Shown piece by piece: positions 40,393-48,759 of a stretch of DNA of 64,000 nucleotides. Numbering within the stretch: the stretch's first letter is position 1; every line of letters starts with the position of its first letter. The translations under genes and the position numbers were made by a program. The notes under the pieces were generated by a model. That model had not been told where the DNA came from. It searched no databases and saw only the letters and a list, made by a program, of their open reading frames with translations. Source of the DNA: QUBU01 sp014337915 (lineage in GTDB: Bacteria > Pseudomonadota > Gammaproteobacteria > Steroidobacterales > GCA-2729495); assembly GCA_030263395.1 (NCBI GenBank), contig SZOW01000002.1, forward strand, positions 1 to 64,000, given 5' to 3'.

Positions 40393-41849
40393 GGACGGTT
40401 GTGGCCGATGGCCCAGGCCAGGCGCAGCAGCCGGCGGAAGGTCTGCGGCGGCAATGCTCGGATGATGCCGTCACCGTGCATGGCGATGGTGTCGGCGTAG
40501 CGCATCACCGGCAGCAGGTGCAGGTAGGCCGGCAGCGGCCGGCGCGGACAGCCGCGGGGGAACACCCCGTAGGGCGACAGCACCAGCAGGTGGCGGTGGC
40601 GCAGCCCCGCCTGGCGCAGCACCCGCCGCGCCCGCTCGGCGCCGAAGCTGCGGCTCAGGCTGGCCTGCAGCTCGCGCAGCTCCAGCCCGGGGAATGGCCC
40701 GCGCTCGCGAGCCAGCGCATTGGATTCCCGCAGCAGCAGCCGGCGCAGCAGCCCGATCCAGCGCAGCGCCAGGCGCACGGTGCCGAACTCCTCCGGGTCC
40801 AGGCCCCAGCGGTCCACCAGATCGCCGAAGCCGGTCACATGCAGCGCCAGGCGGCGGTTGACCAGCGCGTCCTGACCCAGTTCGGGCGACGGCCAGTCGG
40901 CCAGCTCCACCAGGTTGTCGGCAAGCCGCAGCGTCGCCCGCAGCAGGCGCCGCAGGCCTGCCAGCACCTCGGCTGGTGACTGGCCCGGCAGGGCGTCGAG
41001 GCGCAGTTCCACCGCGAGCCAGGCGCTGTCCGCGCGGACCTCGAACAGGCCGAGCGGCAGCACCGTGTCGCCGCGCTCGGCACCGGCGAGCGTGCAGGCC
41101 GGCCGCGTCGTGTGCTGGAGCAGCAGGTGCACGCCCGGTTCGCGGTGGCCGATGCCGGTGAGGCCCTGCCAGAGCGGCAATGGATCGCCACGCCAGGCGG
41201 CGGACTCGCCGGTTTCGGCGCCGCGCAGCGCCAGCATCAGTGCATCGGGCAGGCGGATGGCGATGCGCGGCCGGCCCAGCGCCGCACAGTGGCGCAGCCG
41301 CAGCAGGTCACCGATACCGGGATGATCCGCGCTGGCGGACAGCGTCAGCCGCCCCGGCACGATGCCGTAACGTCCGAGCGCCCCGGGCAATGCCGCCTCG
41401 AGCCCCGAGGCCACCAGGCGCATGTGTTCCGTCCGCGGTGCCTGCGCCTCGGCACCGCGGGTCACCGTGGACAGGTCCAGTGCCACCTCCGCTCCCGGTG
41501 CCAGCAACGGTGCCAGCCGCCGTGCCACCACTGCCATGCTGCGACCGGCGAGCCAGTCCTCGTCCGCCGACACGCGCGGGAAGCAGGCCGCGTACTGCCC
41601 AGCAATGGCGCCGAGCGACAACGGCGCGTCCGGCTCCGTTGCCGCCAGCGGCGCGATGGCGGCATGGCCGAGCAGCCAGCGGAATTCGCCGACCCAGGCC
41701 CGCGGCCCCGGTTCCGCGGCGGTCGCGGCCTCCAGCAGTTCTGCATCGACGACGCGCCTGGCCGCGGCTGGCAGCGCATTGGTCGGGCGACGCAGCGGTT
41801 GCTTCGACAACGGGGACTCCAGCGGCGGGCGATGCTCCGGCACTGGCAA
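40389..41849 (-). CDS. Diverged ribonucleotide-reductase large-subunit-like protein
   Basis: About 486 residues, uninterrupted. The order of motifs follows class II/I RNR alpha chains: AACF (87-90, as in the N-terminal redox Cys region), SADHPGIGDLLRL (173-185, cf. DHPDIEEFI), a RPACTLAGAE segment at 249-258 where RNR has NPCGE, then LRLADNLVELADWPSPEL (307-324, cf. RFLDNVIDVNxFP), NRRLALHVTGFGDL (331-344), SNALARERGPFPGLE (376-390) and LRHRHLLVLSPYGVFPRG (416-433, cf. the TIAPTGTIS region). The catalytic Asn and Glu of N-x-C-x-E appear lost and the protein is shorter than active RNRs (over 650). A pseudoenzyme or altered enzyme is suggested. The start is uncertain (TTG at 41849). It is directly upstream of the trp promoter. 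Confidence 0.6.
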   Translation of the reverse strand: MPVPEHRPPLESPLSKQPLRRPTNALPAAARRVVDAELLEAATAAEPGPRAWVGEFRWLLGHAAIAPLAATEPDAPLSLGAIAGQYAACFPRVSADEDWLAGRSMAVVARRLAPLLAPGAEVALDLSTVTRGAEAQAPRTEHMRLVASGLEAALPGALGRYGIVPGRLTLSASADHPGIGDLLRLRHCAALGRPRIAIRLPDALMLALRGAETGESAAWRGDPLPLWQGLTGIGHREPGVHLLLQHTTRPACTLAGAERGDTVLPLGLFEVRADSAWLAVELRLDALPGQSPAEVLAGLRRLLRATLRLADNLVELADWPSPELGQDALVNRRLALHVTGFGDLVDRWGLDPEEFGTVRLALRWIGLLRRLLLRESNALARERGPFPGLELRELQASLSRSFGAERARRVLRQAGLRHRHLLVLSPYGVFPRGCPRRPLPAYLHLLPVMRYADTIAMHGDGIIRALPPQTFRRLLRLAWAIGHNRP

Positions 41850-41981
41850 TCTGCCAGAGGGCCAGCGCGCAGACGCCGCCGATATGGCCTGCCTTCATGC
41901 CGATTTGCATCGGCCCGGTGCTAAGATTTCTGGACCTGGGGCCAGCGCCCCGCACGGGCAGTGAATCCGTCCCCGGCCCCG

Positions 41982-44750
41982 ATGTCCGCCTGGAATCCAG
42001 ACAACCTCACGGGCCTGCACCCGACCGCAAGGCCGACCGAGCGGCGGCAGGACATCGAGTTCGCCGAGAAGGACGCGCAGCTGCGCCGCGACGTCCACGA
42101 ACTTGGCAACCTGGTCGGCGAACTATTGCGCGAGCAGTGCGGCGAGGAACTGTTCCAGGCCGTGGAAGCCGCGCGGCGCGCGGCCATCGACCGCCGCGAG
42201 GGCGATCCGACGGCCGGGGCACGTATCGACGCGGTCCTGAAGCAGTTCAGCACCGAAAGCATCCGCGATTTCGTTCGCGCCTTCTCCACCTTCTTCCAGG
42301 TGGTGAACACCGCCGAGCAGGTACATCGCATCCGGCGCCGGCGCGACTACCTGAAGGCTGCCTCGGTACGGCAGCCGGGCAGCATCCGCGAGACCATCTT
42401 CCGCCTGCGTGACAGCGGCCTGGACCCGGCCGCGACGGGCCGGCTGCTGGCCTCGCTGCGCATCGTGCCGGTATTCAGCGCGCACCCCACCGCACCGACG
42501 CGGCGCACCATCCTGCGCAAGCATCAGGCGATCGCCCGCCGGCTGGTGGAAATGCAGAACCCGGAACTGACGCCGACGGAGGTCGCCGCCTTCGTCGATG
42601 CCATCCGCAGCGAGATCACCACCATCTGGCAGACCGAGGAGTACCCAGCGGAAGCGCGCACGGTGTTCGACGAGCTGGAGCACGCGCTGTTCTTCCTCAC
42701 CGACGTGATCTACCGCGTGGTCCCGGCGTTCTACGAGGCCATCGAGCAGGCACTCGCGGAGACCTACGGCGCGGGCCTGCCGGCCCCGCCCTCCATCGTG
42801 CGCTTCGCGTCCTGGATCGGCGGCGACATGGAGGACAACCCCGACATCACCGCACGCACCATCCGCGAGGTGCTGGCCCGGCAGCGCTCGCTGGTCCTCG
42901 ACCTCTACCACCGCGAGTGCCGCGACCTCGCCAACAAACTCTCGCAGGGCACCAGCAGGGTGGCCGCCGACGGCGCGGTGCACGAGCGCATCCGCCAGTA
43001 CGCCGCGCATTTCGGCCGTGCCATGGGCGCGATACCGCTGCGCCACCGCGACATGCCCTACCGCGTGCTGCTGCGGCTGATGATGGCGCGCCTGCAGGCG
43101 ACCCACGACGACGGCAGCTACCCCTACGAATCCCCCGAGGAATTCCTCGAGGACATCGGTCTCATCGCCGCCAGCCTGCGCGCCAACCGCGGCACCAACG
43201 CCGGGCTGTTCGCCGTGCGGCGGCTGCAGCGCCGGGTCGAGACCTTCGGTTTCCACCTCATGGCGCTCGACCTCAAGCAGAGCGCCATCGCCATCCGCGA
43301 AGTCGTCGGCCGCTGCCTGGACGACTCGCAGTGGCTGGAACGCACGCCTGAGGAGCGTGCCGAACGCATCCGCGAAGCCATCCGCCGCAACGAGTCGCCG
43401 CGGGAGAACCTCGACAACGATGCGAAGCGCGTGCTGGCGGCCTTCCAGGCGGTGTCGTTCTGCCGGCGCAAGTACGGTCGGCGCGCCATCGGGCCGTTCA
43501 TCGTCAGCATGAGCCATGGCACCGACGACCTGCTCTCGGTGCTGCTGCTCGGCCGCTGGGGAGACCTGCACGGGCCGGGCGGCTCCGTGCCGCTGGACGT
43601 GGCGCCGCTGTTCGAGACCACCGAGGACCTCGCCAATGCCCACGCCACCATGCGCCAGCTGCTGCAGGATCCCATCTACTGGGAACACCTGGCGCGGCGC
43701 GAGCGCCGGCAGATCATCATGCTCGGCTACTCCGACAGCAACAAGGATGGTGGCCTGGCCGCGGCCCGCTGGCTGCTGAAGCAGACGCAGTCCGCGCTGG
43801 TGCAGGTGCTCGACGACGCCGGCGTGGAGTTCACCTTCTTTCATGGCCGTGGCGGTGCCATCAGCCGTGGCGGCGGCAAGACGCACGCGGCGGTGCTGGC
43901 CTCGCCGCCCGGTGCGGTCCGCGGCCGCCTGCGCGCCATCGACCAGGGCGAGATGGTCAGTGCGAAGTACGGCTTCCGCGGCGTGGCGCTGCGCACCCTG
44001 GAGCAGGCCATGGGCTCTGTGGCGCTGGCCACCGCGCTGTCCGGACAGGGCAGCGACGAGGATGGCGCCGCCTGGCGCGGCATGATGGACGACCTCGCGC
44101 GCAGCAGCCGCGAGCACTACAAGGCCCTGGTCTACGACACGCCGGGCTTCTTCGACTACTTCAAGCTGGCTACGCCGGTGGACGCCATCGAGCGTATGCA
44201 GTCACGCCCCGGACAGGAACCAGCGCCGGGCGACGACATCGGTAACCTGAAGGGCGTGCCCTGGGTGGCAGCCTGGACCCAGACGCGGATGATCATGCCG
44301 GGCTGGTTCGGCTTCGGCACCGGCCTCGACGCGATCATGAACCAGCATGGGGAAGCGGCGGTGCGCGACATGGCGCAGAACTGGTACTTCTTCCAGGCGC
44401 TGCTCGGCGACGTCGAACTGGTACTCGCCAAGGCCGACCTGGGGATCGCCGAACACTACTCGGAGCTGGCGGGCGAGCTGCACACGCGCTTCTTCGCGCG
44501 GCTGCGCAGCGAGTTCGACCTGTGTGTGGCGCGCGTGCTGGCGCTGCGCGGCCAGGCGGTCCTGCTGGAGAGCAACCCGGCGCTGCGCCGGGCCATCCGC
44601 CTGCGCAACCCCTACGTCGATCCGATGAGCCTGCTGCAGGTCGAGCTACTGCGCCGCTGGCGCGGCGGCAACCGCCAGGACCCGCAGCTCTACGAGGCGC
44701 TGCTGGCGACCATCAACGGCATCACCCGCGGCCTGCAGGACTCCGGCTAG
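41982..44750 (+). CDS. ppc: Phosphoenolpyruvate carboxylase
   Basis: 922 residues. Carboxylates PEP with bicarbonate to oxaloacetate, refilling the TCA cycle. Motifs: catalytic-His region VFSAHPTAPTRRTILRKHQ, GYSDSNKDGGLAAARWLL, FHGRGGAISRGGG, and GWFGFGTGLDAI; the C terminus ends ITRGLQDSG, cf. the usual xxNG end (here SG). ATG at 41982 used; a GTG seven codons earlier (41961) is possible, and neither has a good ribosome-binding site. Divergent from the RNR-like gene. Its TAG stop is in a CTAG shared with the convergent pseudopilin gene. Confidence 0.96.
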   Translation: MSAWNPDNLTGLHPTARPTERRQDIEFAEKDAQLRRDVHELGNLVGELLREQCGEELFQAVEAARRAAIDRREGDPTAGARIDAVLKQFSTESIRDFVRAFSTFFQVVNTAEQVHRIRRRRDYLKAASVRQPGSIRETIFRLRDSGLDPAATGRLLASLRIVPVFSAHPTAPTRRTILRKHQAIARRLVEMQNPELTPTEVAAFVDAIRSEITTIWQTEEYPAEARTVFDELEHALFFLTDVIYRVVPAFYEAIEQALAETYGAGLPAPPSIVRFASWIGGDMEDNPDITARTIREVLARQRSLVLDLYHRECRDLANKLSQGTSRVAADGAVHERIRQYAAHFGRAMGAIPLRHRDMPYRVLLRLMMARLQATHDDGSYPYESPEEFLEDIGLIAASLRANRGTNAGLFAVRRLQRRVETFGFHLMALDLKQSAIAIREVVGRCLDDSQWLERTPEERAERIREAIRRNESPRENLDNDAKRVLAAFQAVSFCRRKYGRRAIGPFIVSMSHGTDDLLSVLLLGRWGDLHGPGGSVPLDVAPLFETTEDLANAHATMRQLLQDPIYWEHLARRERRQIIMLGYSDSNKDGGLAAARWLLKQTQSALVQVLDDAGVEFTFFHGRGGAISRGGGKTHAAVLASPPGAVRGRLRAIDQGEMVSAKYGFRGVALRTLEQAMGSVALATALSGQGSDEDGAAWRGMMDDLARSSREHYKALVYDTPGFFDYFKLATPVDAIERMQSRPGQEPAPGDDIGNLKGVPWVAAWTQTRMIMPGWFGFGTGLDAIMNQHGEAAVRDMAQNWYFFQALLGDVELVLAKADLGIAEHYSELAGELHTRFFARLRSEFDLCVARVLALRGQAVLLESNPALRRAIRLRNPYVDPMSLLQVELLRRWRGGNRQDPQLYEALLATINGITRGLQDSG

Positions 44751-45355
44751 AAGCGGAACGCGATGTTGTAGTTGGCGTTGATGTTGTAGCTCGTCTGCGC
44801 GCCGCTGGCCTGGATGGAGCCGCTGGACGGGTTGCCGTTGTCGCCACGCGCTTCGAGGATCTGGCCGATGTTGCCCGGCAGCGCGCCGAACACCAGCACG
44901 TGGCCGCTCAGGTTGTAGATGTTCTGCTCGAAGCCGATGAGCCCGCCGAACGCGTGCGAGGGCTGCAGGTAGCTGGCCGCGGTGTTGTCGACCGGGCCCT
45001 TGATGAAGCCGGCGCCGCGCAGGTGCTTCCAGATCTTGCGCGACTCGTCGCTGTTGACGGTGCTGTTCCAGGCCCCGGCAATCACGCCATTGCCATTGCC
45101 ATTGTCCGCACCGCTCCAGGTGCCGGCGAAGCGCGTCGCAGCCGCCGGGTCGTCACCGGGCAGCACGCCGTAGCGGTCCTGGTAGGCGAGGATGGCGGCG
45201 CTGACACCCTTGTAGTCGTTCTCCACCCGGCTGACCTTGGCGTTGGTGATCATCTCCTGGCCCTTGAGGACGCCGCCGATCATGAGGCCGATGATGACCA
45301 GTACGATGGCGATCTCGACCAGAGTGAAACCCTGCTGCCTGCGCGGAAAGTTCAT
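44747..45355 (-). CDS. Type IV pilin-like protein (pseudopilin)
   Basis: 202 residues. Short leader ending in RRQQG, then F10-TLVEIAIVLVIIGLMIGGVLKGQ with the conserved Glu at mature position 5: a prepilin-peptidase substrate with an N-terminal helix. The globular part is rich in Gly, Asn and Ser (GADNGNGNGVIAG) and has no Cys pair. Start ATG at 45355 has GGAG 6 bases upstream; ATG at 45361 is possible. Last gene of the msh-like operon, 125 bases after the previous one, so it may have its own promoter. Possibly the major subunit. Confidence 0.85.
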   Translation of the reverse strand: MNFPRRQQGFTLVEIAIVLVIIGLMIGGVLKGQEMITNAKVSRVENDYKGVSAAILAYQDRYGVLPGDDPAAATRFAGTWSGADNGNGNGVIAGAWNSTVNSDESRKIWKHLRGAGFIKGPVDNTAASYLQPSHAFGGLIGFEQNIYNLSGHVLVFGALPGNIGQILEARGDNGNPSSGSIQASGAQTSYNINANYNIAFRF

Positions 45356-45480
45356 GTTCATCTCCACTGTCTGTGTCAGGCCACCAGCGGCCGGCCCCGA
45401 ATGCGTGGCAGCAATTGTTCGACAGGCTGCCCCGGGTCTTCTGTAAAACGCCTCACATTTCTGCCGCGCGCCCGCTGCTT

Positions 45481-46257
45481 TCAGGGCAGCCGTCCGGCGG
45501 CCACCATCTGCCCGTACAGGCTGCTCGGTGAGACCCAGTTCACGATGTCGTCGAATTCCGCGTCGGTGGCGGCCGCCTGCGCGTGGCTGACGAAAACCAG
45601 GTCACTGGCAACGCGATAGGCCAGTCCCGAGGGCCCGCCACCGAGGGTGGCGCCGACATTCTCGACCTGGTCGGGCGAGGTGAAGGCGGCCCAGTCCTTG
45701 CCCATCGACAGCAGGACGGCGGGCGCATTGGCGACCACCGTGGTGGCGTTGCTGGCACAGGCCGTCGCCGTGGAGCCGGCGGCGGTGGTGCAGACCTCAA
45801 GGTCGGGCGCGAGCGCAGCCAGGGTCACCGTGCGCATCTGCCCGGGCCGGGTGAAGTCCCAGTTGCCGTCGCCATTGGCATCGCTGCGGCTGACGGAGTA
45901 ACGCAGCGGATTGCCCCAGGCGTCGAGCAGCAGCTGGTCGGCATTACGCGGCCCGGGCAGGCCCAGCGTCGCCGCCGGCACGAAGCCGTGCTGCACCAGG
46001 CAGCCGCCCGCCGTGGGCGCCGCGCGGCCGTTGCTGGACGGCGTTGCCGGGCAGGGCAGCGCATCGTTCGCCAGCGCGTAGCCCTGCAGCGCCGCGCGGA
46101 TGTCCACCAGCTGCTGGCTCGTGCCTTCGTAGCGCTGCTGGTCGATGCGGGCCGTGAGCGGCATCGCCAGGCCGGCGAGCATCAGGCCGATGATGGTCAG
46201 CACGACGGCCAGTTCGATGAGGCTGAAACCCTGTTCGCGGTGTGGTGTGCTCAGCAT
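45481..46257 (-). CDS. Pseudopilin with prepilin cleavage site
   Basis: 258 residues. HREQG-FSLIELAVVLTIIGLMLAGLAMPL is a full class III signal with Glu at mature position 5. The large C-terminal domain has Cys residues (LPCPATP, GGCLVQHG, VCTTAAGSTATACAS) and the LLLDAWGNPLRYSVSRSDANGDG segment, similar in style to GspG/H-type and MshO/MshP-type minor pilins, with a DxNGDG calcium-like loop. ATG at 46257 overlaps the end of the upstream gene by 7 bases. Confidence 0.85.
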   Translation of the reverse strand: MLSTPHREQGFSLIELAVVLTIIGLMLAGLAMPLTARIDQQRYEGTSQQLVDIRAALQGYALANDALPCPATPSSNGRAAPTAGGCLVQHGFVPAATLGLPGPRNADQLLLDAWGNPLRYSVSRSDANGDGNWDFTRPGQMRTVTLAALAPDLEVCTTAAGSTATACASNATTVVANAPAVLLSMGKDWAAFTSPDQVENVGATLGGGPSGLAYRVASDLVFVSHAQAAATDAEFDDIVNWVSPSSLYGQMVAAGRLP

Positions 46258-47666
46258 GCGGCCACCCCCAGGTTCACGTCGATGCAGTACAGGACATCAT
46301 TGAAATCCGCAGCGGGTGCGCCGGACTGGTAGTCGCTGTCGCCCGTGGCGTCCGGGAAATTCGCGGCGTTGCGCCCTTCGAGGTAGTTGCCCGCCACCGC
46401 GCGCGTATCGGCGTCCATGGGGGGCTGGTCACGGACCTGGCCGAGCGCCGCCAGGCGCTGGCCGGCGAAGATCACCAGCGCCGCATGGCTGCCCGCGCCG
46501 TTGACGCTGAGGCAGCTGCCGCAGCTGGAATGCGGTGCCGCGTCGGGCTGGAAGCTGCCGGCCACCACATAGAGCAGGTGGTCCTTCCAGTTGCGCCAGA
46601 GCGCCAGCATGGCGGGTGTCCATTCCGGCACCGCCGCGGCATTGCAGTTGCCGAGCACCCGCGCCAGGGCATTACCGGTGCGGGCACTGGAATCGTTGAC
46701 GCGATCCGGGACCCGGCCAGAGAGCCAGCCGATGGAAGCGTCGTCGTAGGCGGCGTCTGACCGGTACTGCGTCAGCGCCATGGGCGCCGGCCAGGGCAGG
46801 CGCCGGTCGGCCGCGCCGCCGGGATTGGTCCGGCCGTAATTGGCGATGCATTTCGCCACCGCTTCGGTGAGGGCGCCCAGGCGTGCCTGGATATCGGCCC
46901 GGCGCATCAGACGCTCCTCGATTTCCGCGCGGGTGACGAACACCAGCTGGTCGTTGAGGTCCTCGCGGCCGGGCTCTGCAGTGATGAAATCGTCGATGGC
47001 GTCCGGCGCTGCCGCGAGGTTGGCATTGTCGGTGCCGGTCGCGACGTCGCGGTCCAGGTAGCGGGCCGCGACGTAGTTGCCGCCACACTGCTCAACGCCG
47101 GAGCCGGCGCTCGCGCGTGCCTGCCCGGCGAGCGGCGCCCCGGGCGCGATGATCACCGCGACCGCGCGCGCGGCGGGCGTCTCGCCGGCGACCAGGCGGC
47201 CATCACTGGCAAGCACGCGGAACTGGCCGTTGGTATCGGGGTTGAGCAGTTCCGCCGTTGCCAGCGTCGCCGCCTTCCAGTTGCCGGACACCGCATACCA
47301 CAGGCACTCGCCGACGCTGCCGCGCGCCGGTGCCAGGCCAACGGTTTTCCAGGGGAAGCGGCCGATGACACTGCGATAGCGCGCGAGGCAGGCGCTGTCG
47401 TGGGCCTGGCCTTCGGCGAAGCTGCCCGAGGCATCGATATCCGGGCAGGGCAGCAGGCCATGGCTGCCGGGAAACGCCGCCTCGGTGGTCACCATGTAGC
47501 CCAGCAGCGCTTCCTTGGCAGCCGCCAGTGCCGCAGTGGCCTGCTGCTGTTTCGCGGTAGCCGTGGCCCGCGCATCCAGGCCGCGGACCAGCCAGGCAGA
47601 GACGCCGAGGATGAGGATCAGCATCATGATCAGCAGTGCCGCGCCCTGCTGGGCACGGGCGTTCAC
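46251..47666 (-). CDS. PilX/GspK-like minor pilin-type protein
   Basis: 471 residues. Begins VNARAQQG-AALLIMMLILILGVSAWLV: a prepilin-like leader and helix but without the Glu5, the pattern of PilX and GspK tip proteins. A long Ala-rich helix follows (RATATAKQQQATAALAAAKEALLGYMV), then a large soluble domain with several Cys (LPCPD, CLARY, CLWYAVSG, CGSCLS, YCIDVN). It probably starts or caps the filament. GTG at 47666 overlaps the mshK-like gene end by 4 bases. Confidence 0.75.
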   Translation of the reverse strand: MNARAQQGAALLIMMLILILGVSAWLVRGLDARATATAKQQQATAALAAAKEALLGYMVTTEAAFPGSHGLLPCPDIDASGSFAEGQAHDSACLARYRSVIGRFPWKTVGLAPARGSVGECLWYAVSGNWKAATLATAELLNPDTNGQFRVLASDGRLVAGETPAARAVAVIIAPGAPLAGQARASAGSGVEQCGGNYVAARYLDRDVATGTDNANLAAAPDAIDDFITAEPGREDLNDQLVFVTRAEIEERLMRRADIQARLGALTEAVAKCIANYGRTNPGGAADRRLPWPAPMALTQYRSDAAYDDASIGWLSGRVPDRVNDSSARTGNALARVLGNCNAAAVPEWTPAMLALWRNWKDHLLYVVAGSFQPDAAPHSSCGSCLSVNGAGSHAALVIFAGQRLAALGQVRDQPPMDADTRAVAGNYLEGRNAANFPDATGDSDYQSGAPAADFNDVLYCIDVNLGVAAC

Positions 47667-48130
47667 GGTGCCGCCTGGCCGGGGTCCGGCAGCGGCGCAG
47701 CGCACTGGCCGCATTCGCGCACACGACGGGTGACCGGATCCCAGGACTGCCCGGGCTTCAGGCGCAGCGGGCTGCCCGTACCCGGCGCTGACAGGCTGAC
47801 GCGGTTCTGCGCATCGGGTGGCCTGGCCAGCGGCCGCTGCCGGCCATTGACCCAGGCCAGCGCGGTGCCATGGCGGGGCCGCAGGACGCCGTTCAGCACC
47901 AGCCGCTGGTCCACTGCCGCAGCGGCAGGCTTCGCCTCGCCCGCAACCGCACTTTCATCCCCGGTACCGCGTGCCCGCTCCCGGTCCAGCACCTGGCGCT
48001 CCGCCGGGGTCAGGAACAGGCGGCCGATGGCGGGAGTCCCGGCAACGGCAGTTGCCGCAGGGACCAGCAGGCCCAGGGCGAGCGCCAGCGTTCCGGCCAG
48101 GCGACCTGCGCGGATCACCGGATGGTTCAC
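47663..48130 (-). CDS. MshK-like exported protein
   Basis: 155 residues with a signal peptide (about 1-30, ending TAVAG). The middle LVLNGVLRPRHGTALAWVNGRQRPL and the following LSAPGTGSPLRLKPGQSWDPVTRRVREC resemble MshK and other PilP/GspC-like periplasmic coupling proteins that link the inner platform to the secretin. GTG start at 48130 within a GTGA overlap with the PilO-like gene. Confidence 0.6.
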   Translation of the reverse strand: MNHPVIRAGRLAGTLALALGLLVPAATAVAGTPAIGRLFLTPAERQVLDRERARGTGDESAVAGEAKPAAAAVDQRLVLNGVLRPRHGTALAWVNGRQRPLARPPDAQNRVSLSAPGTGSPLRLKPGQSWDPVTRRVRECGQCAAPLPDPGQAAP

Positions 48131-48759
48131 GGCGCCACCCCGGCCAGCGTCGCGGCTGGTGCATCCAGGGGAATCGAGTACCAGCGCAGGGTGCAGGCAC
48201 CGGCGATGTTGGCCTTGCCCGCCTGTGGCACCGCGTCGCCGCCGACCTGCTCCAGCGAACAGCCGGCCACGCTGAAGTAACCGGGCACCTGCTGCAGCTG
48301 CGACACCAGGCGCAGCAGGTCGAGTTCGTGCACCAGCCCGGCCTGCAGTTCCACCGCGGTCGCCATCACCGGCGCCGCAGCCTCGCCAGTCTCAAGGTAG
48401 GAGGGCTGGAATGCCTGGCGCGGCCTCAGGGCATAGCGCAGGTAGGGCAGGCCGAGCGCCGCGGCGGCATCACGCAGCCCCTGCGCGATCAGCAACCGCT
48501 GCTCATCTCCCACGACGCCGGATTCACGCAGGACCTCGAAACGCGACTCGAAGGACTGCCGCGCCTGCAGGCGCTCGGCGAGGTCGCTACGCTGCTGCTC
48601 GAGCGCGGCGAGTTCCTGCTGCTGGTGTTGCGAGGCCACCGACATGCCGGCGCGCGCCCAGTAGGCCAGGCCGAAGAGCAGCAGCGCAGCCGCGAACGCC
48701 GCCAGCCGCCAGGCGAGGCCGTCGAGCAGGAAGCGCAGGTCGATATCAGCCCGTCGCAT
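48127..48759 (-). CDS. PilO/MshJ-like pilus assembly protein
   Basis: 210 residues. One N-terminal membrane helix (about 15-35), a coiled coil (QHQQQELAALEQQRSDLAERLQ), and a small C-terminal ferredoxin-like periplasmic domain (VELQAGLVHELDLLRLVSQLQQVPGYFSV). This is the architecture of PilO/MshJ, which forms the inner-membrane alignment complex with PilN. ATG at 48759; overlaps the preceding gene by 14 bases. Confidence 0.72.
   Translation of the reverse strand: MRRADIDLRFLLDGLAWRLAAFAAALLLFGLAYWARAGMSVASQHQQQELAALEQQRSDLAERLQARQSFESRFEVLRESGVVGDEQRLLIAQGLRDAAAALGLPYLRYALRPRQAFQPSYLETGEAAAPVMATAVELQAGLVHELDLLRLVSQLQQVPGYFSVAGCSLEQVGGDAVPQAGKANIAGACTLRWYSIPLDAPAATLAGVAP

Noticed and set aside
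42123..44117. Long open frame (664 codons) antisense to ppc
   Set aside because: Composition is a His/Gly/Arg/Gln-rich mirror of ppc codons with no domain; long antisense frames are expected in GC-rich DNA.
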